From Loxodes magnus (taxonomy: Eukaryota > Ciliophora > Karyorelictea > Loxodida > Loxodidae), in contig CAMPDV010001232.1 in assembly GCA_946699065.1 (NCBI GenBank), positions 1-64,000 of the forward strand: a stretch of 64,000 nucleotides of DNA, given 5' to 3'. Each line of letters starts with the position of its first letter. Within the stretch, counting starts at the first letter, position 1. Under the pieces are notes generated by a model. That model saw nothing but the letters and a program-made list of their open reading frames with translations, made no database searches and was not told the DNA's origin. The translations under genes were made by a program, and so were the position numbers. Shown in pieces: positions 37,331-48,825 of the stretch.

Positions 37331-37379
37331 AATAAGCTTAATTTTTTAATATATAAGATTCATTTAATTATTCTAGCAC

Positions 37380-37810
37380 TTTGTAATTGCAAGCCTTTTT
37401 GAATCAGCAAAATAAGAAATGTTTTGAAGTAAGTTATAATATTCAAATTGTTGAGATTACTATAAAGAGATCTTTATCTAATTATTTGGAACTTGTTCAT
37501 CTTATGAATCTAGGAAAGTTTAACTCTCTTTATGATTCTTGTATTCATATACATTCATTTAATTACTTGTAGTTTAGCGATCATCCCTTACTAGTATCTT
37601 TTGATTGCTATTAATAGTTTTCATAAAGAAATGAGAATCAAATCGGATTAAAAGAACATGTGACTTTAAGAATTCATTTGTCTAGCTTTATTACTGAAAA
37701 CCTTGATAGTTTCTCAGAACTTAACTGAAAAGATAGCAATTCGAATAGCAAATTCCAGTCACATTTTATTATCTTAAAGACTAAATTCTCTTAAATACCT
37801 TAAATTATAT
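37380..37810 (+). CDS. Coding fragment, possibly the C-terminal end of an endonuclease/exonuclease-type domain
   Basis: A plus-strand frame of about 140 codons, divergent from the NACHT gene. It reads QAFLNQQNKKCFEVSYNIQI, NLGKFNSLYDSCIHIHSF and SDHPLLVSFDCYQQF. The G-x2-S-x2-D and SDHPLL-x-SFD spacing is like the last two motifs of LINE/EEP endonucleases. The N-terminal motifs (QEx, GDFN) are not visible, so the assignment is weak. One TGA (SELN-W-KDSN) is read as Trp. It could also be an unrelated gene whose 5' part overlaps the shared upstream region with the NACHT gene. Confidence 0.35.
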
Positions 37811-39050
37811 AAAACATTAAATAAAATCAATTAATATTAGCTTTATCATCTATAACTGTAAAAGCTAATTGTCTAAATAATTAATAAATAAATCATTTTA
37901 TACTCTAACTCTATAAACCTAAAACTAATTAAAATCAGCTAGCTTTAAATTAAGTCTATTAAATAGATTTAATTCTTAAATATAGAAAAAAGAAAAAGAA
38001 TCTAATGAATCACAATTAAAAAGCTAACAAGTAGATAAATAGCAAAGTATCAAATTGAAAAACAGCTAATTTATACATGGTAAGCATTAGATTTATTAAT
38101 TTTAATAGGTTTTGCTGATTTCATCTTACTTGGCATCCGAATAAGCTTATAAAATAGCCAGATATTTGCTTATTTTTTACATAGCTTAAAATAAATCTAA
38201 TAATTAAGTCTAAAATCTTTTATTTTCTATTTTACTGAGAGTATTTTAAGTTCCTAACTGAATAATATAATTAAGATACTAATTGTAATACTAATTGAAG
38301 AGATTCTACATAATTAAAAATAAATTATTAGTTTCATAACAAATTCTTCCCTAAAAAAGAAAAATCTGAAGAAGACAGTCTTTTATTAAGCTCAAAAAAT
38401 AGATTTAAACTAAAAAAGCTTTTTATTAGTTAAATAAGGAAAATGATTACTATTTAATATATTATTTTCACTAAAATTTCTTAATCATAAAAATAAAATA
38501 AATAAGCAAAAGAAGGTTATTATTGTAATAAAATAAGGTTTAAAGGTTTTAATAATAGTAGAATCATATATCTAATATAATAAAATATAATAATTTCTAT
38601 AATTAAGGTAATAATAATTAAGATTATATATATTATATTTAATAAAAAGTAAAGCATAAGATAAAAGAAAAACTTATTTTAACTAGTTAACTTTATTTAA
38701 ATTATATTAGATGTATTATCTAATTTCTACTATTCAGATACTCACTAAATTTAGCAATTATAATAAAATGTCTTAATGAACTAAAGAAAAATTAAGTTTC
38801 TAATTATTTTAATAAATCTATTTGAAACTAAAATTAAGACAAGCTCTAATAACTATAAAGAAGCTAGCTTATATAATAAGAATAAAATAAAGCTAAACAT
38901 TTATTAATCAAAAATGTTATAATTTATCTTAATTAATTATAAGCCTTTAGCTTTACTTAGTTACATGTCTTTAGGATTTTAAGACTAAGAATTATCTTTA
39001 TTTATAAGGTATTTTAGTAGATAAAATTAAGGCTATTTTTTAATAATGCT
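37811..39050. other. AT-rich stretch, no clear gene
   Basis: Frames with some natural-looking segments (about 37980-38200) but no sustained block and no motif. From 38.3 to 39.0 kb the sequence is low-complexity AATAATAAG-type DNA. Confidence 0.4.
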
Positions 39051-39054
39051 AGAC

Positions 39055-39700
39055 GTTGCTGTTAGAAAATAAAATTGAAGCTAGTTAAAATTATTCAAGA
39101 TAAGCTAGCAGGAATAATATGATTAAAAACTAGATGATAATCTTAAATCCTAAAAGCTAATAAAATGAGGAATTCATTAAATAGACCAAAATAATTATAC
39201 CTAGAAAATTCAAGCAAAGTAAAAATATTTAAGTTAAAGCTGAAATTTGAGAAGACAGTTCTGAAGAAATTGCCTTCAAAAGCTGAGAAGTTATATGAAG
39301 AAACTAATTAATAATTAAATTTTAGGAAAGATAAATAGCATAGAATTAAAAGATTACATGAGAGGGACAACAATAATGAAAATAATAATTTAGAGATAAT
39401 TAAGTTGCTACAAAATTAAAAGAATACATAAATCTATTGAAAAGTTATTCTGAGTAATTTTCAGCTAGATACCAGCGCTAAAAGAATAAAGAAATTTTAA
39501 ATGCTGAATATTAACATGACTATGAATAGAAAACTAGAAAAAAAGGCTGAAAAACTTCAAAATCAAGTAATAAAAGTTTAAAATGAGTAGAATAAGCATT
39601 TATTATATTGCTGTAGAAATTCGCAGAAAATAAATTAGCACAGGAATTAGCTCTATTTGGGACTTCTAAAGAAGTTATGATAATTTTGAGTGTGTTTCTT
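39055..39700 (+). CDS. Unidentified coding block, coiled-coil-like
   Basis: A plus-strand frame reads naturally with TGA as Trp: KAEIWEDSSEEIAFKSWEVI, ITWEGQQQWKQQFRDNQVA, LKEYINLLKSYSEQFSARYQ. It is charged, Gln/Lys-rich and probably helical. It belongs to a run of plus-strand coding blocks from 37.4 to 45.3 kb that may be parts of one retroelement or of several genes. Boundaries are uncertain and no family was recognised. Confidence 0.35.
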
Positions 39701-41420
39701 TGGTTTATTTAAGCCTTTAGCGTTTTTCAAACCTAAATTTTAATTTAATTTTTCCTTTTTTTATCAAAAAGCTAATTATGCATTTCTTTAATTCTTAAGT
39801 GATTTCCTTTCCAATTTGTACATTCTCATAGTTCTTCTATTTCTTAACATTGTAAGTTTTACATTAAAAAATCCCAACAGCTGAAGAAATATAATATCTA
39901 AGAATAACTCTTAAGATATTAATATTTGTGAGCCAATGAAGACTAAATTATATAAATAGGTTATTATCTTCCAGTACCTATAGATATTTATTTACTTACT
40001 TAAAATTTTGACAATTCAGTTTCCTCTGATTTATTATAAACTTTAATCATTTTATTAAAACTTTCTTAAATTGATGGATTCATTATTTTTACTATCTTAG
40101 TAATTAAGATTCTTATAGCTTTATGCTTCTAATTTTTCTAAATTAATAAATACTTACTCTTTTATTATTTGAAGAATCATGCTATATAGATTGTCTTTCG
40201 TCTTTTTTATACTTTTTATATTGTTCCATCTTTCATAAATTTTATTCTTCATTTTAACTTTAATAAGATATTTCAATAGGAATGTTTAATTGTATATGTA
40301 AATATTCAGGCTAAATTCTTTTTGGAAAATAAAGTCTTCAAATATCTATTTTCTGCTTACTTGAAAAGCTTAAATCACCCCATTAAATTTGTAATAAATT
40401 AAGATTTCACTGTAATGAAGGTTACTTATGAACTCTTTTCCTAAGCTCTATTTTAATAAATATACACTTACATTTTTTAAATTTTTAAATTAAATTTATT
40501 AAAAAAGAAAAAAAAGAAAAAGCTGAACCTTAACTTATAAAAGCATGGTAAATAATTATCTTCTTAATAAAACTTACTAAACGATCTTATTAGCTGTAGA
40601 GAATAAATGTTATTATAAGAGAGCTATAGAATCAGTTAAGTCTTCTATTTTTTGTGATATTATATTAAAAAGCAAGTTGTGACAGTTAGTATATAAGATT
40701 GAAAAAAGAGATTTAGTTCTTAATAGAATAATATAAACATTAGAAGTAACAAGTGAAGATTAAGATAAGAACACTTTAATACCCTTAATATGTGCCTTTA
40801 TAACCTAATTGAAAAGAAACTTAAAGGCATAAATTTCAAGCTCCTCTTAGGATTCTTTACATGGTATCATGCTGAAAATTGACCCTTAAAAATAACAGGA
40901 ATTAATTTGAAAGTTTTAAATTAAATTAAAGGATTTTATAATTGTGAAATCTAAATAGGCCGGAATATCAAGAACTCAAAAATTAAAAATAACTAAAAGG
41001 GAGTAGAAGTGGAAAAAGGAAAAGTTTAAGATAATAATATAGATATGAAATAATGTCTTAAGCTTACAAGTTAAATTTGATTTATCTAATAATTTTTTAA
41101 TTTATTGAATTATTTAGAATAAGATCATTAGCTTGCTTGATTATCTTTCAAACATTATTTAAATTTAAATCTTCTAACCATAAACATTAGATTCAAATAC
41201 TAGTATCATCTTAATATAAATAAGGGGTTTATTAAAATAATAATAATGAGACTAAAGTTTAGATAAAGAGAGTTAGTATAATTTAAGGATAAGGAAAATA
41301 ATAATTAATAGGTTATTAAACTAAAAGTACTTCTATTAATAATATATTAATATATCTTTCATTTAATATACATCTTAATTAAATTAAACAAAACTTCTTA
41401 TTTCACTTTAATTAAAAAAT
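39701..41420. other. Mostly AT-rich, weak coding signal
   Basis: A hydrophobic plus-strand frame is readable at 40.08-40.45 kb (YASNFSKLINTYSFIIQRI), and short Gln/Lys-rich frames occur elsewhere. No motif was found. 41.0-41.4 kb is repetitive CTAATA/TTAATA DNA. Confidence 0.35.
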
Positions 41421-42190
41421 AAAAGACTTAACAGGGAGCGATCAAAGTTTGAATGCCTTAGAAATTTTAATTAAAATCTTATCTTCCTCTAAAATAACTG
41501 AGAAACTATTCCAAAATTAGAATTGGCGACTTAGCTTATTAAATAAGAATGATTATGATAATTTACAAATAAGAAAGTTTAAATCATAAATCTAAAAGAA
41601 ATTAGCAGATATTACAAAATTAAAATCTTAAGGCTTTAAGGATTTACTGAAGTAATTGAAACTATTTTTATTTGAAAGAGAAAAAGATTAATTGAGCAGA
41701 ATAAGTATAAAGCACTAAGAATATTCGCTAAAAGCAAAATCAAGAAATATAAAATAAAAAAGAAGAAAATATTATAATCAGATTAAATTTCATTTAGAGA
41801 TTCAGAAAAATCTTCACAAAAAGAAAGAAATGCATCCTTAAATAATTACAAAAGTGACAAAAATAGATAAGAAAAATAATTTAAGACCATAAAAATGAGC
41901 TACAGCTTTCAATTCTATAAATGGAAAGAGAAAAATAGAATTAAGAGAGATATTTATTGTAATAAAAGATAAGAAATAAGACATAGATAAAGGCAACTAA
42001 TATGAAATCAATCTAGAGAGCCAATTTTAATTTTCTCTAGTAAAATTTTGTTAGTCTGTACTGATAGAAAGTGAAAGAGGGATTTTTAGCAATGATTTCA
42101 CAAAATTATTTAAGATATCTTAAGTTTAAATTAGGATTATAAAAGTTACCTTTGTATCTTGCAAAAACTGAAGAAATGTAAAAAAGATAA
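41421..42190 (+). CDS. Unidentified coding block, about 250 codons
   Basis: One plus-strand frame from KDLTGSDQSLNALEILIKIL through KITEKLFQNQNWRLSLLNK and GFKDLLKQLKLFLFEREKD to FNSINGKRKIELREIFIVIK, with little interruption. The first about 160 codons contain no TGA. Two later TGAs could be Trp. The product is basic, helical and nucleic-acid-binding in flavour. It lies 1.2 kb upstream of the DIRS-like block and may be an upstream ORF of the same element. No family was recognised. Confidence 0.4.
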
Positions 42191-43380
42191 ATGCCATAAT
42201 ATAAATTTTTAATTTAACTATATTTAATTATTATTCTTAGCAATCTTTAAAATATAAACTTTATAAATAATAGATAGAAACACTAAAATAATCTATAACT
42301 ACTAAATACATTTAATTATAAGGAAATGTCTATAACTAAAATAATAAAGTAATATAACTAAATAAAGGAAATTAATAATAAAATTAAAGTTAAAAATAAT
42401 AGCATTAGTAAGCTTATATATGTAATTTAACTAAAGCTTAATAACTAATACTAAGAGGCTTAGTAATTTAAAATTAACTAATAAATTAAATATTCCTTTC
42501 TTAAGTTAATCTTAATCAATAGATATCTTATATCACTATTATTACTATTTATTTTATTACCATATTATTTATTTTTACTTATTAAACCACAGTTTCATTA
42601 AAATAATTGAATGAACAACATTGCTGATAGTTATCTTAAAATATTATAAAGATACTAAAGATTTTAAAATAAAATATATGAAATACTGTGCTTGATACAC
42701 AGTTAGAATAATTAAATAAAAATAATTATAGATATAATCACTAATATAACAAATAATTATAAATTTATTACCTATAGTATTTAAATAGTGTCTTAAATTT
42801 GGATATAAGATTGATTAATAGAATCTACAGTTAAACCTTAATTATTTATGTGGTTGACTCATAAGAAAGAATTAAAATATAAATAAGAAATACTTATAAA
42901 TTTAGAATAACAACACAAAAATAAAACTTAGAATATTAAAACTAGATTGGTGGTTATTATTTCTATAGAGCTAAGATCTTCCTTTAATTTTAAGAATCTT
43001 TTTTATTTAAATATATTGATATATTTAAATAACTTTAATTATCTCTTAACTTTAATTCTACTCTAAAAATTTGTTTTAGATGTAATCTAGCTTAATAACT
43101 TTTTTAATTCTAGTTAATTTTAAAATTTGAAAATCAAATAAAATGGATAATATTCAAATTACAACATAGAAACACTAATCTATATCAAAAAATAAAAATT
43201 AGCAACCATTTAGAAAATAAAGAAGAGATGAAAGATTGATCTTTCTATTTAAAATAACTAAATTGATAGAAGATTCTTATTCTATAACCTATCTGATACT
43301 TTTACTCTGAAAAAATACTAGTAAAGTTTAATCTAAGTTAAAGAGCAAAGGCTAAAATAGAATTAGGAAATCTAGAGACG
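42191..43380. other. AT-rich stretch with no assigned gene
   Basis: Repeated TAATAATAAAG/CTAATA-like words with weak K/N/Q frames. From about 43.1 kb composition becomes coding-like as it enters the next block. Confidence 0.4.
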
Positions 43381-45270
43381 TCTTCAGTGTATCAGTTTCT
43401 AATTAATCAAAGATTAAGTTAGCTTTGATCTCCAAGAAAAAAAGCATCTCCTTAAAAGTATAATATTTATAGTATTAAAGATTAGGAAAGCAAATATATT
43501 GGAACTATCTTTCGATCAAAAAATACTTAAAGGCAAAGGGTGATAAGGCCTGAAAATTTTAATAGGAGTATAATTAAGTTAATGACTTTAAGACGAGTTA
43601 ATCTTAGCAAACATTGAAAGAGTCAAAGATTTTGTCAAACTTTGAGACATTTTAGAAGAGTCTGGATTTTCCATAGCAATTAAAATTCTGAAAAACACTA
43701 AGACTTTCTGTTGATACTAAATTAAACTGAATCTCATTAAGTTCATAAAAAGTAGAGTTTATGCATATCTTATAGCAAATAAAGAATACTGTAAGTATTA
43801 TTTATTTAGATGCTTCTTGAACTTGCTATGCTTTTTGATCTTAAAAGTTAAGGAGGCTTAGTTTTATAAAAGCTGAAAAATTAGCAGTTATAAAATCTAA
43901 TAAGCAATTAAGAGCTGAAAACGGATTCTAAGAGATAATTTATAGCTTAGAAGCAAAATTTAAATAAATTTAAAGAGAGATTAGAAAACCAATTCTTTTT
44001 TTTAACAAGCTAGATTTCAAGTGTTCTTAATTCTTCACAAGTAATTTTGGAATTTTTAAGATAATTTATAAAGTACAGATCTAATTAATAAAGTAGAGAA
44101 AGCCTAGTAAAGATAGAGATATTAAAGCTTGGCAGAAAAAATTATAAGTTTAAGCGAAACTTGTAAGTTTCTTTGTAAATTCTAAAGAATTAAGAAAAGC
44201 AGATTCATGGTGCTGAGTGCTAGGGATAGAATTGATAGGTTGTAATTACTTTAGAACATTTGCCGAATGTAAATAATCCCTTTATAAATAAGAAGAAGAA
44301 AACTCTGTTGTTTCTTTAATAAGCTTTAGAAAAATCTGGATTATGTATTTAGTATAAAAAATAAAATTTTCCTTGTAAAAATATGGAATAGTCGGTAACT
44401 TTAAATTATCCAAAGATTAAAGCAAACTAAATTGGAGATTTTAACATTCAAACTCAAACATGCGCTAATTTTATGTAATTTAATCCTAAGAAATTTTGAT
44501 TGTCAATCCTTAGAAATAAAAGTACAAAAAATGAAAGTAATTGATTAGACTCTAAATAATTTAGTAGAGCTTGAGAACTTATATATTAAAAGATATCCGA
44601 AGTTTTACTCAAAAATGGCATAAATAACTAAAAAATTTTACTAAGAGGAAAGTGTATGGTTTCTAGTATATCCTGCTAGAAAATCTAAACAAGCGCTCAT
44701 TTTACTATAAGAATATTCTGGCGTTATAAATGATGACAATTAGTACAAATTTAATAAAGGCTGTAGAAAAAACTACTTATCAAAAAATTTATAAACGACA
44801 AATTGAGAGATTTTTAAATGACTGCAACTAAAATAGAGACTTAATTACTAGGAGTGGAAAAAATTAGCCACTAACTTCATAAAAAATTTGAAGAGCTCAA
44901 GAAGATTAGTAGTAAATAAATCCAATCAAAAGTGTAAAAAATAAATCCTATGAAATAATAAAATCATATTATCCTGGCGCTTCGGTTTTTATAGGGAACT
45001 CAGGGATACTTTAGAAAAGTTTATCAAGAAATTAACGAAGCATAGTATTTAATAAAATAGACCTTATCAAATATTTTGATTATTTCAGTCTAGCTTAAAT
45101 TAAATCAAGGACTGAAAAATGCAAAATTAGTTTATCATTTTAATTGAATAAAGCAAAAGTTTACAAAAGAAATAATAATCATACCAAAATTCTTAAAAAT
45201 AATTTTTAAAGTAGCTTGAGAACTTCTCAAAAGAGTCATTGAAAGCAATTTTTGGCTTTTGCTAGCATTT
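43381..45270 (+). CDS. Possible DIRS/Ngaro-like reverse transcriptase C-terminus plus RNase H
   Basis: The frame from about 43440 to 44530 is open for over 350 codons with TGA as Trp. Its order suggests the palm-thumb part of a DIRS-type RT (FETFQKSLDFPQQLKF, LRLSVDTKLNWISLSSQKV) followed by an RNase H-like start (VSIIYLDASWTCYAFWSQ, then FIKAEKLAVIKSN). The block continues with KDRDIKAWQKKLQVQAKL and ADSWCWVLGIELIGCNY. Later frames (VWFLVYPARKSKQALILL at about 44650) keep natural composition to 45.27 kb. The catalytic YxDD motif expected upstream was not found, and no tyrosine recombinase was recognised. The family call therefore rests on spacing and local similarity remembered from the family. 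It could be another gene altogether. Confidence 0.35.
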
Positions 45271-47030
45271 AGAATCAATTCCTGGATAAATTAATACGAG
45301 TATATCAAAACATATAATAAAATCTTGATTAGCTATTAATGATAAATGAATAATTCTATCTTTGCTTATTATTTAAGCTAAAGTATTACATAATTTTAAA
45401 TTATAGACTGATTGAGTTATAATAGATGGGTTACATTTGGTAATTTGATTAGTTAAATATTACTTAATTGGTAGATTTAAAGTATTTCTATTAATGATTT
45501 GTGATAATAAAAATAAAGTTAATATTTAGTTAATTACTTCTAACTATGACTAAGATTGCTTATTAATGTATGTACTAAATTAGATTCTAAACATAGAAGT
45601 CTATAACTATTTTACTTACTGATTTAATTAAAGTTATTCATATAAATCTAAGATTTATTTGATATCAGTAGCTTTATCTTGGTATTTAAATAATTCCAGT
45701 CTAATATTAAAGATATAATTGGTATATTTGTAAGATAATTTCTAGTTAGTAAGATAAATTAACTTAAGATATTATAAAGCTACTTATTAAATATACCTTA
45801 AAAGAAATAACTATAATAATAACTAACTACTAAAATACTACAGTCATTCTTTTAAATTTATCTATTATCTTCCTAATACAAACATACCCTTTTTATACTC
45901 TATTTAAGCAGTTCATCAATTATATTTATAGATATTAGTATCTTTATAGCTTTAACTAGAATAAGCTTTTCTTAAGTTTGTATGTAAATTCTATATCATA
46001 AAACTAATAAAAAAGTAAATAATCTTTAGTATTATTTAATTTAGTTTATAAAAAATAATCCTAAAATCAGAAAATTATCGTCAAGCTTAGATTAAAAAAT
46101 CAATGATGCTAAAGCGAATAATTTGAACATTTATAAGCAAAAAAAGATGCGAATTAGTTACTAAAATAAATAGACTATAATGCAAAAGAAAGAATGATTC
46201 ACTAAAAATGGTTATAGTTTATTAGTCTTAAGTTCAATTCTACTTTGTGCTTAAAAATAGAAGCTAAATGGATATAAGAAATTTTAGAAATAGGGAATAA
46301 TAAATTTTAGCAAAAAGCAGTTGAATTAGATGAAGAGTAGATAGGAGAGTATTATTCTTTTGGAATTAATGAAAATTGATTAAGATTAAAGAATAAATAA
46401 AGAGGTGTATTATGATAAAGGTATATTTAGGTTTATTTATGGTAATAAATTAGAATATCTATCTATTGAATAATATCCTATCTTGTATAGCTTATAAACT
46501 GTTGATAAGAATTAAACATTAATCTGCTTATAAGATACAAATAAATGATGAATTAATCTTAAAGTCTACAGCTATTTGATTTAAGGGGAATTTTAGAAAG
46601 CACTACAATATAGTAGGTTTGTATTGATTAAAGATAATGAATAATAAAATAGTTGTTAATGATATTAGCTGTTTAACTATTTCCCCTTGATCTTTTGATT
46701 TTTGTTTAAGGTAATATTTAATTTAAATAACATGCTAATAGAAGATAATTTTTAACTTAAGTAACTTCTTTCTTGTTAATATTAATCCTTCATTATAGCT
46801 TTATTACTTCTTAACTTCTCCTCAAATTTCTAAGATTAAGATTTATTAATATAAGTGCTAAATTCTTTAGAATCATTCTTAATTTACTTCAAACAAATCT
46901 AGATAAACTTTTATTTGTTTCCAAGATATTACAAAGCATGCTTAATAGAAAAGAATTAATAATTATTAAGGGTGAAAATAATAAAATTGTCGATGGATAT
47001 AAAAGTTATAATAGGTAAAAAAAAAAGAAA
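45271..47030. other. AT-rich stretch upstream of LINE copy A
   Basis: Repetitive TTAGTA/CTAATA DNA with no motif on either strand. The last about 100 bp would be the 5' region of LINE copy A; no tandem promoter repeats like those before copy C are seen here. Confidence 0.45.
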
Positions 47031-48746
47031 ATGGATGATTTCTAAATATCGCAGGATTATAATCTTGACGACTCTTCTTTATCTAAAAATAAAGAAGCTG
47101 CCATCTTATGAAATGAGCATAGGCAGATGCTCGACTACTTTCTAAAAAGTTACCCTAATTCATTTCAATTCAAATCCGTAAAGAAGATAATTAACTTGCT
47201 AAGAGCTTTACTAAATATATGTAGTTAATCTCTAGTTAACAAGTTCCTTCGTATTCCGTTAAAATTACTTCGAAATTCCCTAAAAAGTGGAAATTAACTA
47301 TCAAGAATTCTAAAGATTGAGAAATATACTTATAGATAAAAAAATAGTTTGGTACCTCAGTCTCACCAATCGTATCAAAAATATCCTTTTTATAGTAAGA
47401 TACTTTGGATATTTATTATCTAACCAGTTTTAAGCAGGAAATAATAATATGGATATTTAAGATACTCTTTTAATTAAAAAATAAAATGAAACGCTTTTGA
47501 ATGAAGTAAAAAAGCTTCAGACATAAATAAAAAACTTAACAGATAATAACATATCTTTAGAAAAATAAAAAAATATTCTTGTACAAATTAATCAAAACAA
47601 TTAAGACATGATTAACTCTTATGAAGCAATCTATGAGCAGTACAAGATTTATATAAATAAAATTAATAAGAAAATTAAGGATATCAAATAATTTATATTA
47701 TATCATACTTAATAGTTACTTTAAGAAGTTTATAAATAAAGGAATAATACTAGAGAGATGGAAATTAAACAGACTTTTTAAACTAATAATTTGAATAAAC
47801 TTATTTTAATCAATAAATGACTTAAACTGAGTTAGTTGAAAATCATAAATCGATATAAACAAATTTGTAATTCAATGAAATATTTACTTATTAATAAATG
47901 AACTATCTGCAATGTTTAATTGAACTATATTAATATCAACAATAATAATCAGACCAAATATAATGAGAACTTTAATAAGTTTATTAGCTAAAGAATAAGA
48001 CTGAAGTCGAATTAAAAAATTAGTAATTTGAAAATCAATAATACAATAAACAGTGCTAGGAGTTATAAAATTAAATCTTATTTTTAGTTAAGAATTAGAG
48101 AATCAATAACAATATAATTCTGAACAGATCAGGATATTACAAGCACAGCAGTAATAAAAAGAATAAATCCTGTAAGGATTTTTAACATAAAAATAAAATG
48201 AAATTGAAAACATAACAAGCTTTTATACTAAGCAACTATAAAAATATTAAAAAATATATTTTGAAATGTAAACATAAACAGAAACAAATTAAATCAAAAT
48301 TAATTAAACTTAAACAGATGTTATAGGATAGGATAAGCAAATTTAAGTAAAAATCCAGTGTTTAGATATATCATCTAACACAATAAAAGTTGATCAGTTA
48401 GACCAATTTTGCCAAGTGAATTTGTAAGAAAAGAATTATATAAAACTCTAGTAATCCTATCATTAGTTAAATATAGATTTCATATGTAACAATTAAAAGT
48501 AAGAGGAAAATCTGAGAAAATAATAAGAAATTAATAAAATGTTAATGAATGGATTATTTAGCCTTAAAGCTAAAAATTAATCAAAAGATTAATAGAACTA
48601 GACAGATTTCAATAAAATTGAAAACTAAAAATGTTCTGTTGCTAAAAAATCAAACTCTCTTAAAAGAAAATAGGAAAAAGATTATATTTAAATTCCAGTA
48701 GCTAAACGTAGTATTAATATAGAGATCAAAAAGAAAGTGAAAAAAT
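47031..48746 (+). CDS. LINE copy A ORF1, coiled-coil protein, frameshifted
   Basis: Starts MDDFQISQDYNLDDSSL, matching copy C ORF1 (MDEIQNSLVFNSGSS); both then read KEAA. A TGA at 47109 (AIL-W-NEHRQ) is read as Trp. Shared later blocks are WEIYLQI versus SEINLQI, and YEAIYEQYKIYINKINKK versus SKIYYKTYINKIYQKY. The middle and C-terminal part is a long Gln/Asn/Lys coiled coil ending in a basic tail (KRKQEKDYIQIPVAKRS, then IKKKVKK) just before ORF2. Frame changes at about 47.23, 47.42 and 47.82-48.08 kb interrupt it. Its role would be RNA binding and RNP assembly. No CCHC or RRM motif was seen. Confidence 0.6.
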
Positions 48747-48825
48747 AATGCAATTTTTAAATTTTAAATCGCCTTTACTCAAGGAATTTATATTATAGGG
48801 TTCTTGAAGAAAAACACAGTATGAA

